The notes beneath the pieces were generated by a model. The model did no database searches, had not been told where the DNA came from, and was given only the letters and a program-made list of their open reading frames with translations. Shown here in pieces: positions 57,672 through 64,000 of a stretch of 64,000 bases of DNA (the first letter of the stretch is position 1; every line of letters begins with the position of its first letter). A program made the position numbers and the translations under genes. Source of the DNA: Mesorhizobium hawassense (GTDB taxonomy: Bacteria > Pseudomonadota > Alphaproteobacteria > Rhizobiales > Rhizobiaceae); the NCBI RefSeq assembly GCF_003289945.1, contig NZ_QMBP01000014.1:62001-126000 (forward strand), in the 5' to 3' direction.

Positions 57672-59533
57672 GCTGCGCCGGCTTTCGACAGATGAATGGT
57701 GAAGCGAGTGCCCTGGCCGCTGCTTGCCACCTCGATGCGGCCGCCATAGTCGGCGACGATGTCCTTGGAGATGACGAGGCCGAGGCCGAGACCTTTCTCC
57801 TTCGAGGTATTGAAAGGTGTGAACAGCGACTTCAGGATCTCGGGCGGAATGCCCCGACCGTTGTCGGAAACGACTAGCGCCACGTCGTCCGCGGTTTCGG
57901 CGGCGCTGACTTCCACCCGCGCGTCGTCGCGGCCTTCGAGCGCCTCCAGCGCGTTCTGGAAGAGGTTGATCAGCACCTGCTCCAGCCGCAGCCGGTTGCC
58001 CATCACCTTCAGCGCCGGCGGCGGCAGTTCGATCGCCAGCGCGTCCAACCGGCCGGCGAACCGGCTCCTGAGCAGCACGACCGCGCCCTCGATCACGCCG
58101 CGCAATTCGACCGGCTCGGCGGCGGTGCGACCCTTGCGGGCGAAGGCTTTCAGTTCCTCGGTGATCGAGCCGATACGCTCGGTCAGCGCCGCGATGGCGC
58201 CGAGGTTCTCCTCGGCTGAGGAGTTCTGCTTGCGCTCCAGAAAGACGCGCGCATTGTCGGCATAGGCGCGGATGGTCGCCACTGGCTGGTTGATTTCATG
58301 CGCGACGCCGGCGGCGACCTGGCCAAGCGTCGCGAGCCGGTTGGCCTGCACCAACTCCTGCTGCATCACCTGCAGCTTGGCTTCGGTGCTGCGGTGATCG
58401 GTGATCTCGGCCTGCAGCCGGTCACGCGCCAGGCTCAGATCCCGCGTGCGCTCGACGACGCGGCGCTCGAGCTCGGTGCGTGCCGCCTGTTCGGCGGCAA
58501 TCCGCATCTGGCCGGATTGCCGGCGCCAAAGCAGATAGGCGGCCAAGGCGATGAGGGGCACCAGAACACCCAGCGCCAAAAGCCGCATTTCGCGTTGCGC
58601 GGCGGCAATCGGCGCTTCGGCCGGCACGAGATAGTCGAGCCGCCAGGGCGTCGATGGCACCGCCGTCGAAAGCCGCAGATATTCCGCGTCGCTGCCGCCG
58701 GGCGTCAGCGCGTGAACCAGCGCGACATCGGCGGAAAGCGCCTCCGGCCTGGTGATCGGCAACGGCACCAGCGGCGCGTCGCCGAATTGCTGGCTGGCGC
58801 GGATCTCGGCGAGCACCGGTCGGCTGAGCGGCTCCGTCGTCAGGAAGCGCCAGGAGGGCACGCTGGTGATCAGCACCACGCCATGCGCATCGCTGACATA
58901 GGCCGGCCGGTTGGCTTCGTGCCAGTCCGCCTCGAGCTGGTCGAACTCCATCTTGACCACGACGACGCCGAGCGGCCCCGAAGCGCCGTCGACGCGGCGC
59001 GAGATGTAAAGGCCCGGCCGTTTGCTGACATTGCCGAGCGCGAAATATTCGGCTGTGCCGGACTGCATCGCGTCCGAGAAATAGGCGCGGAAACCATAGT
59101 CGTTGCCGACGAAGCTGACCGGCTCGCGCCAGTTGCTGGAGGCGATCGCCAGGCCATCCGTGCCAGTGACGTAGAGCACCGAGGCCTTGGTGCCTGAAAC
59201 CAGGCCCTCCAGTTTGCGGTTCAAGACATCGATCGCGGCCGGGCTGCGTTGCGTCAGCGCGTCATTGACCTGCTGATCTTCCGACAAGAGCAGCGGCAAC
59301 GCGCGTGGATTTTCCAGCACCGCGCGCAGCAGCGCGACTTTGAGGTTCGCGTCCGTGCGGCCTTGCGTGGCCAACGCCTCGATCTCGGTCGAACGGCCAT
59401 AGAGGCCGGCGCCGTAGAGCGCTGCCGCGATGATTGCAAGCACCACCGCCGCAAACAGCAGCCAGGCGCGTCGCGCCCGCCCGGCGAGCGATTCGGGCGT
59501 CGAGGCGAGGGCAGCGGCAGGGCGTTGCAGCAT
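57668..59533 (-). CDS. dctB: C4-dicarboxylate sensor histidine kinase DctB
   Basis: Inner-membrane sensor of succinate, malate and fumarate. 621 residues from the ATG at 59533 (MLQRPAAALASTPESL). Two membrane helices (AWLLFAAVVLAIIAAALYGA and LLALGVLVPLIALAAYLLW) flank a periplasmic PAS-like ligand domain. A coiled coil follows, then HisKA (GVAHEINQPVATIRAYADNA) and HATPase (QVLINLFQNALEALEG, SDNGRGIPPEILKSLFTPF, GLGLGLVISKDI). The ORF from 59611 would run into the DctD binding sites, so the downstream ATG is preferred. Divergent from dctA. Confidence 0.93.
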   Translation of the reverse strand: MLQRPAAALASTPESLAGRARRAWLLFAAVVLAIIAAALYGAGLYGRSTEIEALATQGRTDANLKVALLRAVLENPRALPLLLSEDQQVNDALTQRSPAAIDVLNRKLEGLVSGTKASVLYVTGTDGLAIASSNWREPVSFVGNDYGFRAYFSDAMQSGTAEYFALGNVSKRPGLYISRRVDGASGPLGVVVVKMEFDQLEADWHEANRPAYVSDAHGVVLITSVPSWRFLTTEPLSRPVLAEIRASQQFGDAPLVPLPITRPEALSADVALVHALTPGGSDAEYLRLSTAVPSTPWRLDYLVPAEAPIAAAQREMRLLALGVLVPLIALAAYLLWRRQSGQMRIAAEQAARTELERRVVERTRDLSLARDRLQAEITDHRSTEAKLQVMQQELVQANRLATLGQVAAGVAHEINQPVATIRAYADNARVFLERKQNSSAEENLGAIAALTERIGSITEELKAFARKGRTAAEPVELRGVIEGAVVLLRSRFAGRLDALAIELPPPALKVMGNRLRLEQVLINLFQNALEALEGRDDARVEVSAAETADDVALVVSDNGRGIPPEILKSLFTPFNTSKEKGLGLGLVISKDIVADYGGRIEVASSGQGTRFTIHLSKAGAA

Positions 59534-59539
59534 GCCGCA

Positions 59540-59602
59540 TTTGTGCATGATTTCGCACAAAGTGCAATTCAGCCTATGCGGATTGCCGCACGGATGCCGT
59601 GC
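59540..59602. promoter_or_regulatory. Two candidate DctD-binding sites (UAS) upstream of dctA
   Basis: Site 1: TTTGTGC (59540-59546) and GCACAAA (59555-59561). Site 2: GCACGG (59588-59593) and CCGTGC (59597-59602). Both share GC-AC/GT-GC dyads and lie about 65-130 bp upstream of the -24 element, the usual place for enhancer sites of a sigma-54 activator. They stand between the divergent dctB and dctA genes. Confidence 0.72.
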
Positions 59603-59666
59603 AATATGCACCTCGTAAGGCCAAAAAAGCTACTAAAATCAATGAAACGAAGCGCGGGGCGCAATC

Positions 59667-59682
59667 TGGCACGCTCATTGCA
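59667..59682 (+). promoter_or_regulatory. Sigma-54 (-24/-12) promoter of dctA
   Basis: TGGCACG-CTCA-TTGCA matches the RpoN consensus TGGCACG-N4-TTGC at every fixed base. The transcription start is expected near 59694, about 77 bp before the dctA ATG. Confidence 0.93.
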
Positions 59683-59770
59683 AATGCATCTGCAGCAGCC
59701 GCGAGGCTGTGGAGGTCAACTGCCCCCTGGGAGGTCGAGCAATTCGATCGGGGGCCGAACGGAGGACATC

Positions 59771-61108
59771 ATGCAGACAGCAATCGCTGCCGCCGAACCG
59801 CGCGGCAAGGTTCCCTTTTACCGGCATCTCTATGTGCAGGTCCTGGTGGCGATCGCCGCCGGCATCCTGCTCGGACATTTCTATCCCGACCTGGGCGCTT
59901 CGCTGAAGCCGCTCGGCGATGCCTTCATCAAGCTGGTCAAGATGGTCATCGCGCCGGTGATTTTCCTCACCGTGGCGACCGGCATCGCCGGCGTTTCCGA
60001 CCTGCACAAGGTCGGCCGAGTCGCCGGCAAGGCGATGATCTATTTCCTCGTATTCTCGACGCTGGCGCTGATCGTCGGCCTCGTCGTCTCCAACGTAATC
60101 CAGCCCGGAGCCGGCATGCATATCAACCCGGCGACGCTCGACCCGTCGAAGGTGGCGACCTTCACCGAGAAGGCGCATGACACGACCATCGTCGGCTTCC
60201 TGATGAACATCATCCCCGACACCATCACCGGCGCCTTCGCGCAGGGCGACATCCTGCAGGTGCTGTTCTTCTCGGTGCTGTTCGGCATCGCGCTGGCGCT
60301 GGTCGGCGAGCGCGGCCGTCCGGTCGTCGATTTCCTGCAGGCGCTGACCTCGCCGATCTTCCGCCTCGTCGCCATCCTGATGAAAGCCGCTCCCATCGGC
60401 GCTTTCGGCGCCATGGCCTTCACCGTCGGCAAATACGGCATCGGCGCGATCGCCAACCTCGCCTTCCTGATCGGCACCTTCTATCTGACGTCGCTGCTCT
60501 TCGTGCTCGTCGTTCTGGGCACCGTGGCATGGTACAACGGCTTCTCGATCCTGGCGCTGATCCGCTACATCAAGGAAGAGCTGCTGCTGGTGCTCGGCAC
60601 CTCGTCGTCAGAGGCGGCGCTCCCCGGCCTGATGGCCAAGATGGAGCGCGCCGGCTGCAACCGATCTGTGGTCGGCCTGGTCATCCCGACCGGCTATTCC
60701 TTCAACCTCGACGGCACCAACATCTATATGACGCTGGCCGCCCTATTCATTGCCCAGGCGACCGACACGCCGCTGACCTTCGGCGACCAGATCCTGCTCC
60801 TGCTCGTCGCCATGCTGAGCTCGAAGGGTGCCGCCGGCATCACCGGCGCCGGCTTCATCACCTTGGCAGCGACGCTGTCGGTGGTGCCGACCGTGCCGGT
60901 CGCCGGCATGGCGCTGATCCTCGGTGTCGACCGCTTCATGTCGGAATGCCGGGCGCTCACCAACTTCGTCGGCAACGCGGTCGCGACCATCGTCGTGGCG
61001 CGTTGGGAAGGCGAGCTCGACCAGAAGCAATTCGCCGCCGCCATGGCCGGCCAGCTGCCGGAAGAGGCCGACCTCGCGCTGTCCGGCGGCTTCCAGCCCG
61101 CCGAGTGA
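59771..61108 (+). CDS. dctA: C4-dicarboxylate transporter DctA
   Basis: Proton/sodium-coupled importer of succinate, fumarate and malate, essential for symbiotic nitrogen fixation in rhizobia. 445 residues from the ATG at 59771, with GGAGG 5 bp upstream. DAACS-family signatures: VLVAIAAGILLGHFYPD (TM1), KLVKMVIAPVIFLTVATGIA, the hairpin VLGTSSSEAALPGLMAKME, the GYSFNLDGTNIYMTLAA motif and SKGAAGITGAGFITLAATL. The ORF runs 174 codons further upstream through the promoter and into dctB on the other strand; that part is spurious. Confidence 0.97.
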   Translation: MQTAIAAAEPRGKVPFYRHLYVQVLVAIAAGILLGHFYPDLGASLKPLGDAFIKLVKMVIAPVIFLTVATGIAGVSDLHKVGRVAGKAMIYFLVFSTLALIVGLVVSNVIQPGAGMHINPATLDPSKVATFTEKAHDTTIVGFLMNIIPDTITGAFAQGDILQVLFFSVLFGIALALVGERGRPVVDFLQALTSPIFRLVAILMKAAPIGAFGAMAFTVGKYGIGAIANLAFLIGTFYLTSLLFVLVVLGTVAWYNGFSILALIRYIKEELLLVLGTSSSEAALPGLMAKMERAGCNRSVVGLVIPTGYSFNLDGTNIYMTLAALFIAQATDTPLTFGDQILLLLVAMLSSKGAAGITGAGFITLAATLSVVPTVPVAGMALILGVDRFMSECRALTNFVGNAVATIVVARWEGELDQKQFAAAMAGQLPEEADLALSGGFQPAE

Positions 61109-61139
61109 CAGGCGGTTCTAGGCACCTCCCGAGCCTGTG

Positions 61140-61172
61140 CAGGCCGCGGCTTAGCCGCGGCCTGTTCTTTTT
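61140..61172 (+). terminator. Intrinsic terminator of dctA
   Basis: CAGGCCGCGGC and GCCGCGGCCTG form an 11-bp stem with a TTA loop (61140-61164), followed by TTCTTTTT. Strong Rho-independent form 31 bp after the dctA stop. Confidence 0.88.
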
Positions 61173-61239
61173 GCCGGCTGCCGCATAGGGTGGCGCCGCC
61201 GGCTCTCCCCGGTGCAACTTTCAGCCGCGAGGGCCGCCG

Positions 61240-61821
61240 ATGAGCAGCGAGTTTCCCGAAATCTACCTGGTTCGCCATGGCGAGACGGAGTGGAGCGCCT
61301 CAGGCCGGCATACCGGCCGCACCGACATCCCGCTGACCGCGAAAGGCGAAGAGGCCGCGCGCGGCCTTGCCGACCGGCTCGAGGGCCTGACCTTCCAGGC
61401 GGTCTGGTCGAGCCCGTCGCAGCGCGCCTTCGACACCTGCCGCCTCGCCGGCTTCGGCGAACGCGCGGTTAAAAATCTGGATCTGCAGGAATGGGATTAT
61501 GGCGCTTATGAAGGCGTGACGACGAAGGAAATTCTCGCCAAGCATCCCGGCTGGAACGTATTCCGTGACGGCTGTCCGGCCGGCGAGATGGCCGCCGATG
61601 TCGGCGCCAGGGCCGATGCCATCATCGCCGGACTTCGGGCCATTGCCGGCAACGTGCTCGTCTTTTCCAGCGCGCATTTCCTGCGCGTCTTCGCGGCGCG
61701 CTGGGTCGGCCTGCCGCCGCAAGGCGGCGAGCATTTCGTGCTCGACACCGCCAGCCTCAGCGTCCTCGGCTACGAGCACGACCTGACCGAGCCGGTCATC
61801 CGCCGCTGGAACCAGAGATAG
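61240..61821 (+). CDS. Histidine phosphatase (phosphoglycerate mutase-like)
   Basis: 193 residues. The catalytic RHG motif is in IYLVRHGETEWSASGRHTGR; the second His is in VLVFSSAHFLRVFAARWVG, and acid-base Glu in LQEWDYGAYEGVT. The family includes phosphatases for sugar phosphates and cofactors; this branch is not assignable to one substrate. The ATG at 61240 is the first in a suitable context. The gene ends just ahead of the convergent pseudouridine synthase (6-bp gap). Confidence 0.87.
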   Translation: MSSEFPEIYLVRHGETEWSASGRHTGRTDIPLTAKGEEAARGLADRLEGLTFQAVWSSPSQRAFDTCRLAGFGERAVKNLDLQEWDYGAYEGVTTKEILAKHPGWNVFRDGCPAGEMAADVGARADAIIAGLRAIAGNVLVFSSAHFLRVFAARWVGLPPQGGEHFVLDTASLSVLGYEHDLTEPVIRRWNQR

Positions 61822-61827
61822 GCTTCG

Positions 61828-62592
61828 CTATCCCCCCAGCATCGCCAGTTCCTCTGCCGTCAGATGCCGCGCCTTGCCCTTGGCAAGCTCGCCGAGTTGA
61901 AGACCGCCGATCGCTACCCTGATCAGCCTTAGAACCTCGATATCGAAGGCGCCGAGCAGCCTGCGGATCTGCCGGTTGCGGCCCTCGTCCAGCACGATCT
62001 CCAGCCAGGCCGTGCGGCCGCCGCTGCGCAAGAGCGCGATCGAGCTTGCAGTGAGCAACTCGCCATCGACGGCAGCGCCTTGGCGAAAGCGCTCCAGCAT
62101 CGCCTCGTCGGGCACGCTTGCGATCTGCACGTGATAGGTCTTGGCGACATGCGAGGCGGGGTCGAGCAGGCCGTTCGCCCAGCGCGTGTGGTTGGTCATC
62201 AGGAGCAGGCCTTCGCTTGCCTTGTCGAGCCGGCCGACCGGCGACACGAAAGGCAGGTCCAGCCCTTCCAGGCAACCATAGACCGTGCCACGGCCTTCCG
62301 GATCGTCACGCGTGGTGACCAGCCCGCGCGGCTTGTTGAGCATGAGATGGACCTTGCGCTCGGCGGCGACCCGCGCGCCGTCGACGCTGATGCTGTCACG
62401 CTCGAGGTCGACCCACAGCGCAGGATCGCGCGCCACCTCGCCCGCCACGCTCACGCGTCCTTCGGCGATCAGCAACTCGGCCTGCTTGCGCGAGCAGAGC
62501 CCGAGCTTCGACAGTGCCCGGTTGAGGCTGACCTTCCCGGCGGCGGACTGCCGCGCAGGCTCGGGAGGCTGTCGTGCGGGCTTGCGTGTCAT
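61828..62592 (-). CDS. Ribosomal pseudouridine synthase, RsuA/RluB family
   Basis: Isomerises a uridine in rRNA. 254 residues: an N-terminal S4 RNA-binding domain (SLNRALSKLGLCSRKQAELL) after a basic, Pro/Gln-rich extension; then the catalytic domain with the nucleophile Asp in VSPVGRLDKASEGLLLMTN and the downstream LDEGRNRQIRRLLGAF motif. RluB-like (23S) and RsuA-like (16S) members cannot be separated by eye. ATG at 62592. Confidence 0.9.
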   Translation of the reverse strand: MTRKPARQPPEPARQSAAGKVSLNRALSKLGLCSRKQAELLIAEGRVSVAGEVARDPALWVDLERDSISVDGARVAAERKVHLMLNKPRGLVTTRDDPEGRGTVYGCLEGLDLPFVSPVGRLDKASEGLLLMTNHTRWANGLLDPASHVAKTYHVQIASVPDEAMLERFRQGAAVDGELLTASSIALLRSGGRTAWLEIVLDEGRNRQIRRLLGAFDIEVLRLIRVAIGGLQLGELAKGKARHLTAEELAMLGG

Positions 62593-62680
62593 CGGCCGAC
62601 AGATGCCATGCGGCGCGGCGCATGCGCAACCTCGGGTGAAGTAAGATGTTTTTTTGGGGACTGCTCGGCGCGGCGCGACG

Positions 62681-63166
62681 TCATTGATCCTTCGGCGCGC
62701 TCAGCCGCCGGTAGGGGACGTCATCGAACGTTGCCGTCACGAAGCTCTTCACCGACATTTTGCGCTTGCGCCCGTCGCTGCAGGCATAGAGCGGCCAGCC
62801 GGCTTCGCTGCACTCGCTGGCCTGGCAGACGCGGGCCACGCAGTTGCCGGCGGTCAACCGGAAGCCACCCTTGCCGGCAAAGCCCTGCAGCAGGCTGCCA
62901 TCCGCCGAGCGCCATGTCCGTTGCTGGAATTCCGGCCGCAGCTGGAGAGGTTCGAGCGGTGCGGCGAGATTGGCTGTGCCGATGACACCGGTGAGCAACA
63001 GACGATAGCGCGCCATTCCGGTCGTATAGGCGGTCACGAGGTCGGACTCACCCGAATAAGTGGTTGCGAGGTCGGGGCGGTCGAAAAGATGGGACGCGCG
63101 CGCGTCCGCCGCTGTCGGCCCAATCAGGGCAACCAAGGCGACGAAGGCCAGGCTAGCGCGCACCAT
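62681..63166 (-). CDS. Secreted protein of unknown function
   Basis: 161 residues from the ATG at 63166. The signal peptide is RASLAFVALVALIGPTAADA. The mature part has YSGESDLVTAYTTGMARYRL and LTAGNCVARVCQASECSEAG with four or five cysteines (NC, VC, EC, AC), likely paired in the periplasm. The C-terminus is basic around DGRKRKMSVKSF. No family recognised. The ORF track upstream (to 63442) covers another gene on the same strand and is spurious there. Next to the TPR-like gene, with an 88-bp gap. Confidence 0.7.
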   Translation of the reverse strand: MVRASLAFVALVALIGPTAADARASHLFDRPDLATTYSGESDLVTAYTTGMARYRLLLTGVIGTANLAAPLEPLQLRPEFQQRTWRSADGSLLQGFAGKGGFRLTAGNCVARVCQASECSEAGWPLYACSDGRKRKMSVKSFVTATFDDVPYRRLSAPKDQ

Positions 63167-63254
63167 CTCGATTTCCAGCAGCCATGCATATCCGGGCTGC
63201 CAGCGCCCCCGGCTGCCTTCCATACCATCCCGCCGATTGGCCTCCGGCGCAAGC

Positions 63255-64000
63255 TCAGCCGTGATTTCCCATTCGCGCCAGGCATCGCGCCTGGTCGCGC
63301 GGCCGGCCGAGCTCCTCGTAACGGCTGGCGGCCTCTTCGAAGGCGGCGAGCGCGCGCACTTCCTTGTCTTGTGCACGCCGCTGCACGCCGCGCGCTTCCC
63401 AAAGGGCTGCAGCCCAAGGGCCGCCTTGCCACATGCCGGCAATGCGCTCGGCGTCGTTCAGGCGGCGGTCGACCTGTTCCAACTCGCCCGCTTCGGCAAG
63501 CGCGATCGCCGAGGCGGTGCGCAGCGCCATCGAGCAGGGCTGGCAGGCGCCAGGCGTCAACAGCCGGTCGCCGGCGAGGATCTCTTCGGCCACCATCTTC
63601 GGCGTCGCTGCCGCCCGCACGGCCAGCGCCTGCATGCGCATGATCAGGTGCGGCGACAGCCATGTACGTTCGGCATCGCCGAGGCCGCGCTGGATCAGCC
63701 GGCTGGCGCGCCATTTCTGGCCGCGCTCCAGGGCGATCTCGGCCAGTCGCTCGATGGCCAGCACACGGCCGGCGACCGCATCCGCGGCGAGCAGCAGCTT
63801 TTCGGCTTCGGTGAGGAACTGCTCGGCCCTGTCGAGCTCGCCCGAAAAAAGCGCGGCTTCTCCAAGAAGAAGGCAGGCGAGACCTCGCCCGGCACTCGAT
63901 TCCGCTTCCTCGGCGACAGCGAGCAGTTCCTGGGCCAGTCCCGCGACTTCGGCATGGCCTTTGGCGCTGCACAGGCAGAACTCGGACAGGCAGAGATGCC
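63255..64000 (-). CDS. TPR-like helical repeat protein, C-terminal part (N-terminus outside window)
   Basis: 248 codons visible, open to the window edge, ending ARCLARMGNHG at 63255. The sequence is regular helix-turn-helix repeats of about 35-40 residues (LAQELLAVAEEAESSAGRGL, GELDRAEQFLTEAEKLLLAA, RALAAFEEAASRYEELGRPR), the pattern of TPR or bacterial transcriptional-activator helical domains as in large adenylate-cyclase- or MalT-like regulators. The domain that names the protein is beyond the window, so no function is given. Confidence 0.72.
   Translation of the reverse strand, partial: HLCLSEFCLCSAKGHAEVAGLAQELLAVAEEAESSAGRGLACLLLGEAALFSGELDRAEQFLTEAEKLLLAADAVAGRVLAIERLAEIALERGQKWRASRLIQRGLGDAERTWLSPHLIMRMQALAVRAAATPKMVAEEILAGDRLLTPGACQPCSMALRTASAIALAEAGELEQVDRRLNDAERIAGMWQGGPWAAALWEARGVQRRAQDKEVRALAAFEEAASRYEELGRPRDQARCLARMGNHG

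Noticed and set aside
59249..59770. N-terminal extension of DctA
   Set aside because: It reads through the sigma-54 promoter and antisense dctB; DctA proteins start near MQTAIAAAEPRGKVPFY.
1..64000. CRISPR arrays, insertion sequences, prophage or integrase genes
   Set aside because: No regularly spaced direct repeats, transposase motifs or phage structural genes were seen; the only tandem duplication is at luxR-luxI.

Overview
The window is a GC-rich chromosomal segment of a soil alphaproteobacterium of the Rhizobiales, most likely Mesorhizobium or a close relative. This rests on gene content and order: a class I (archaeal-type) lysyl-tRNA synthetase, GcrA with clustered GANTC sites, a SAM-II riboswitch ahead of metZ, a chvE-gguABC/gbpR sugar-uptake cluster, a complete rhizobial-type rhamnose locus (rhaRSTPQUK facing rhaDI), a dctA/dctBD C4-dicarboxylate locus with a sigma-54 promoter, and 5-aminolevulinate synthase (hemA). 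No phage, insertion sequence or CRISPR array was seen. The only clear RNA gene is a tRNA-Gly (anticodon TCC). Genus assignment is inference from memory, not from a search.

Layout. 1-3 kb: lysK (cut by the window edge), a TerB-like gene and an orphan periplasmic solute-binding protein. 3-5.5 kb: a quorum-sensing module, luxR - luxI - crotonase, with a tandem duplication of the luxR 3' end plus luxI leader. 5.5-10.5 kb: ppk2, phoR, phoU, corA, gcrA. 10.6-18.5 kb: argD, argF, hslO, apaG, a GT21-like glycosyltransferase, metZ with SAM-II riboswitch and attenuator, and a double-domain dCTP deaminase. 18.6-26.1 kb: a secreted protein, gguC-gguB-gguA-chvE with divergent gbpR, and a Tat-type secreted protein with an extremely His/Arg/Trp-rich tail. 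26.3-32.3 kb: small proteins, tRNA-Gly, a histone-deacetylase-like hydrolase, a MATE exporter, pyrD with DUF952, a secreted coiled-coil protein and a NarL-type regulator. 32.3-36 kb: a giant hybrid kinase with an SSS transporter-like N-terminus. 36-41.8 kb: mscL, an aminotransferase, hemA, galE, dadA. 41.8-52.6 kb: the rhamnose locus. 52.7-56.2 kb: gamma-glutamyltransferase, a low-GC possible glycosyltransferase and a membrane protein. 56.3-61.2 kb: dctD, dctB, dctA. 61.2-64 kb: a histidine phosphatase, a pseudouridine synthase, a secreted protein and the C-terminal part of a TPR-like protein.

How the parts work together. Three nutrient modules are complete enough to read as pathways. Rhamnose: an ABC transporter, mutarotase, kinase, isomerase and bifunctional aldolase/dehydrogenase under a DeoR repressor, with nested inverted repeats as candidate operator. 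Aldohexose/pentose: ChvE-GguAB uptake with LysR-type GbpR. C4-dicarboxylates: DctB senses, DctD binds two upstream repeats and drives sigma-54 transcription of dctA. In both sugar-transport operons a strong stem-loop follows the binding-protein gene, a layout that usually raises binding-protein level over the membrane components. Several copies of two intergenic repeat families punctuate the segment.

The most notable region is 3.0-5.5 kb: an AHL receptor and synthase coupled to a crotonase whose active-site pattern looks more like an enoyl-CoA isomerase than a hydratase. The luxI leader carries a decayed second copy of the luxR tail in which an RNA hairpin is kept by G-U pairs.
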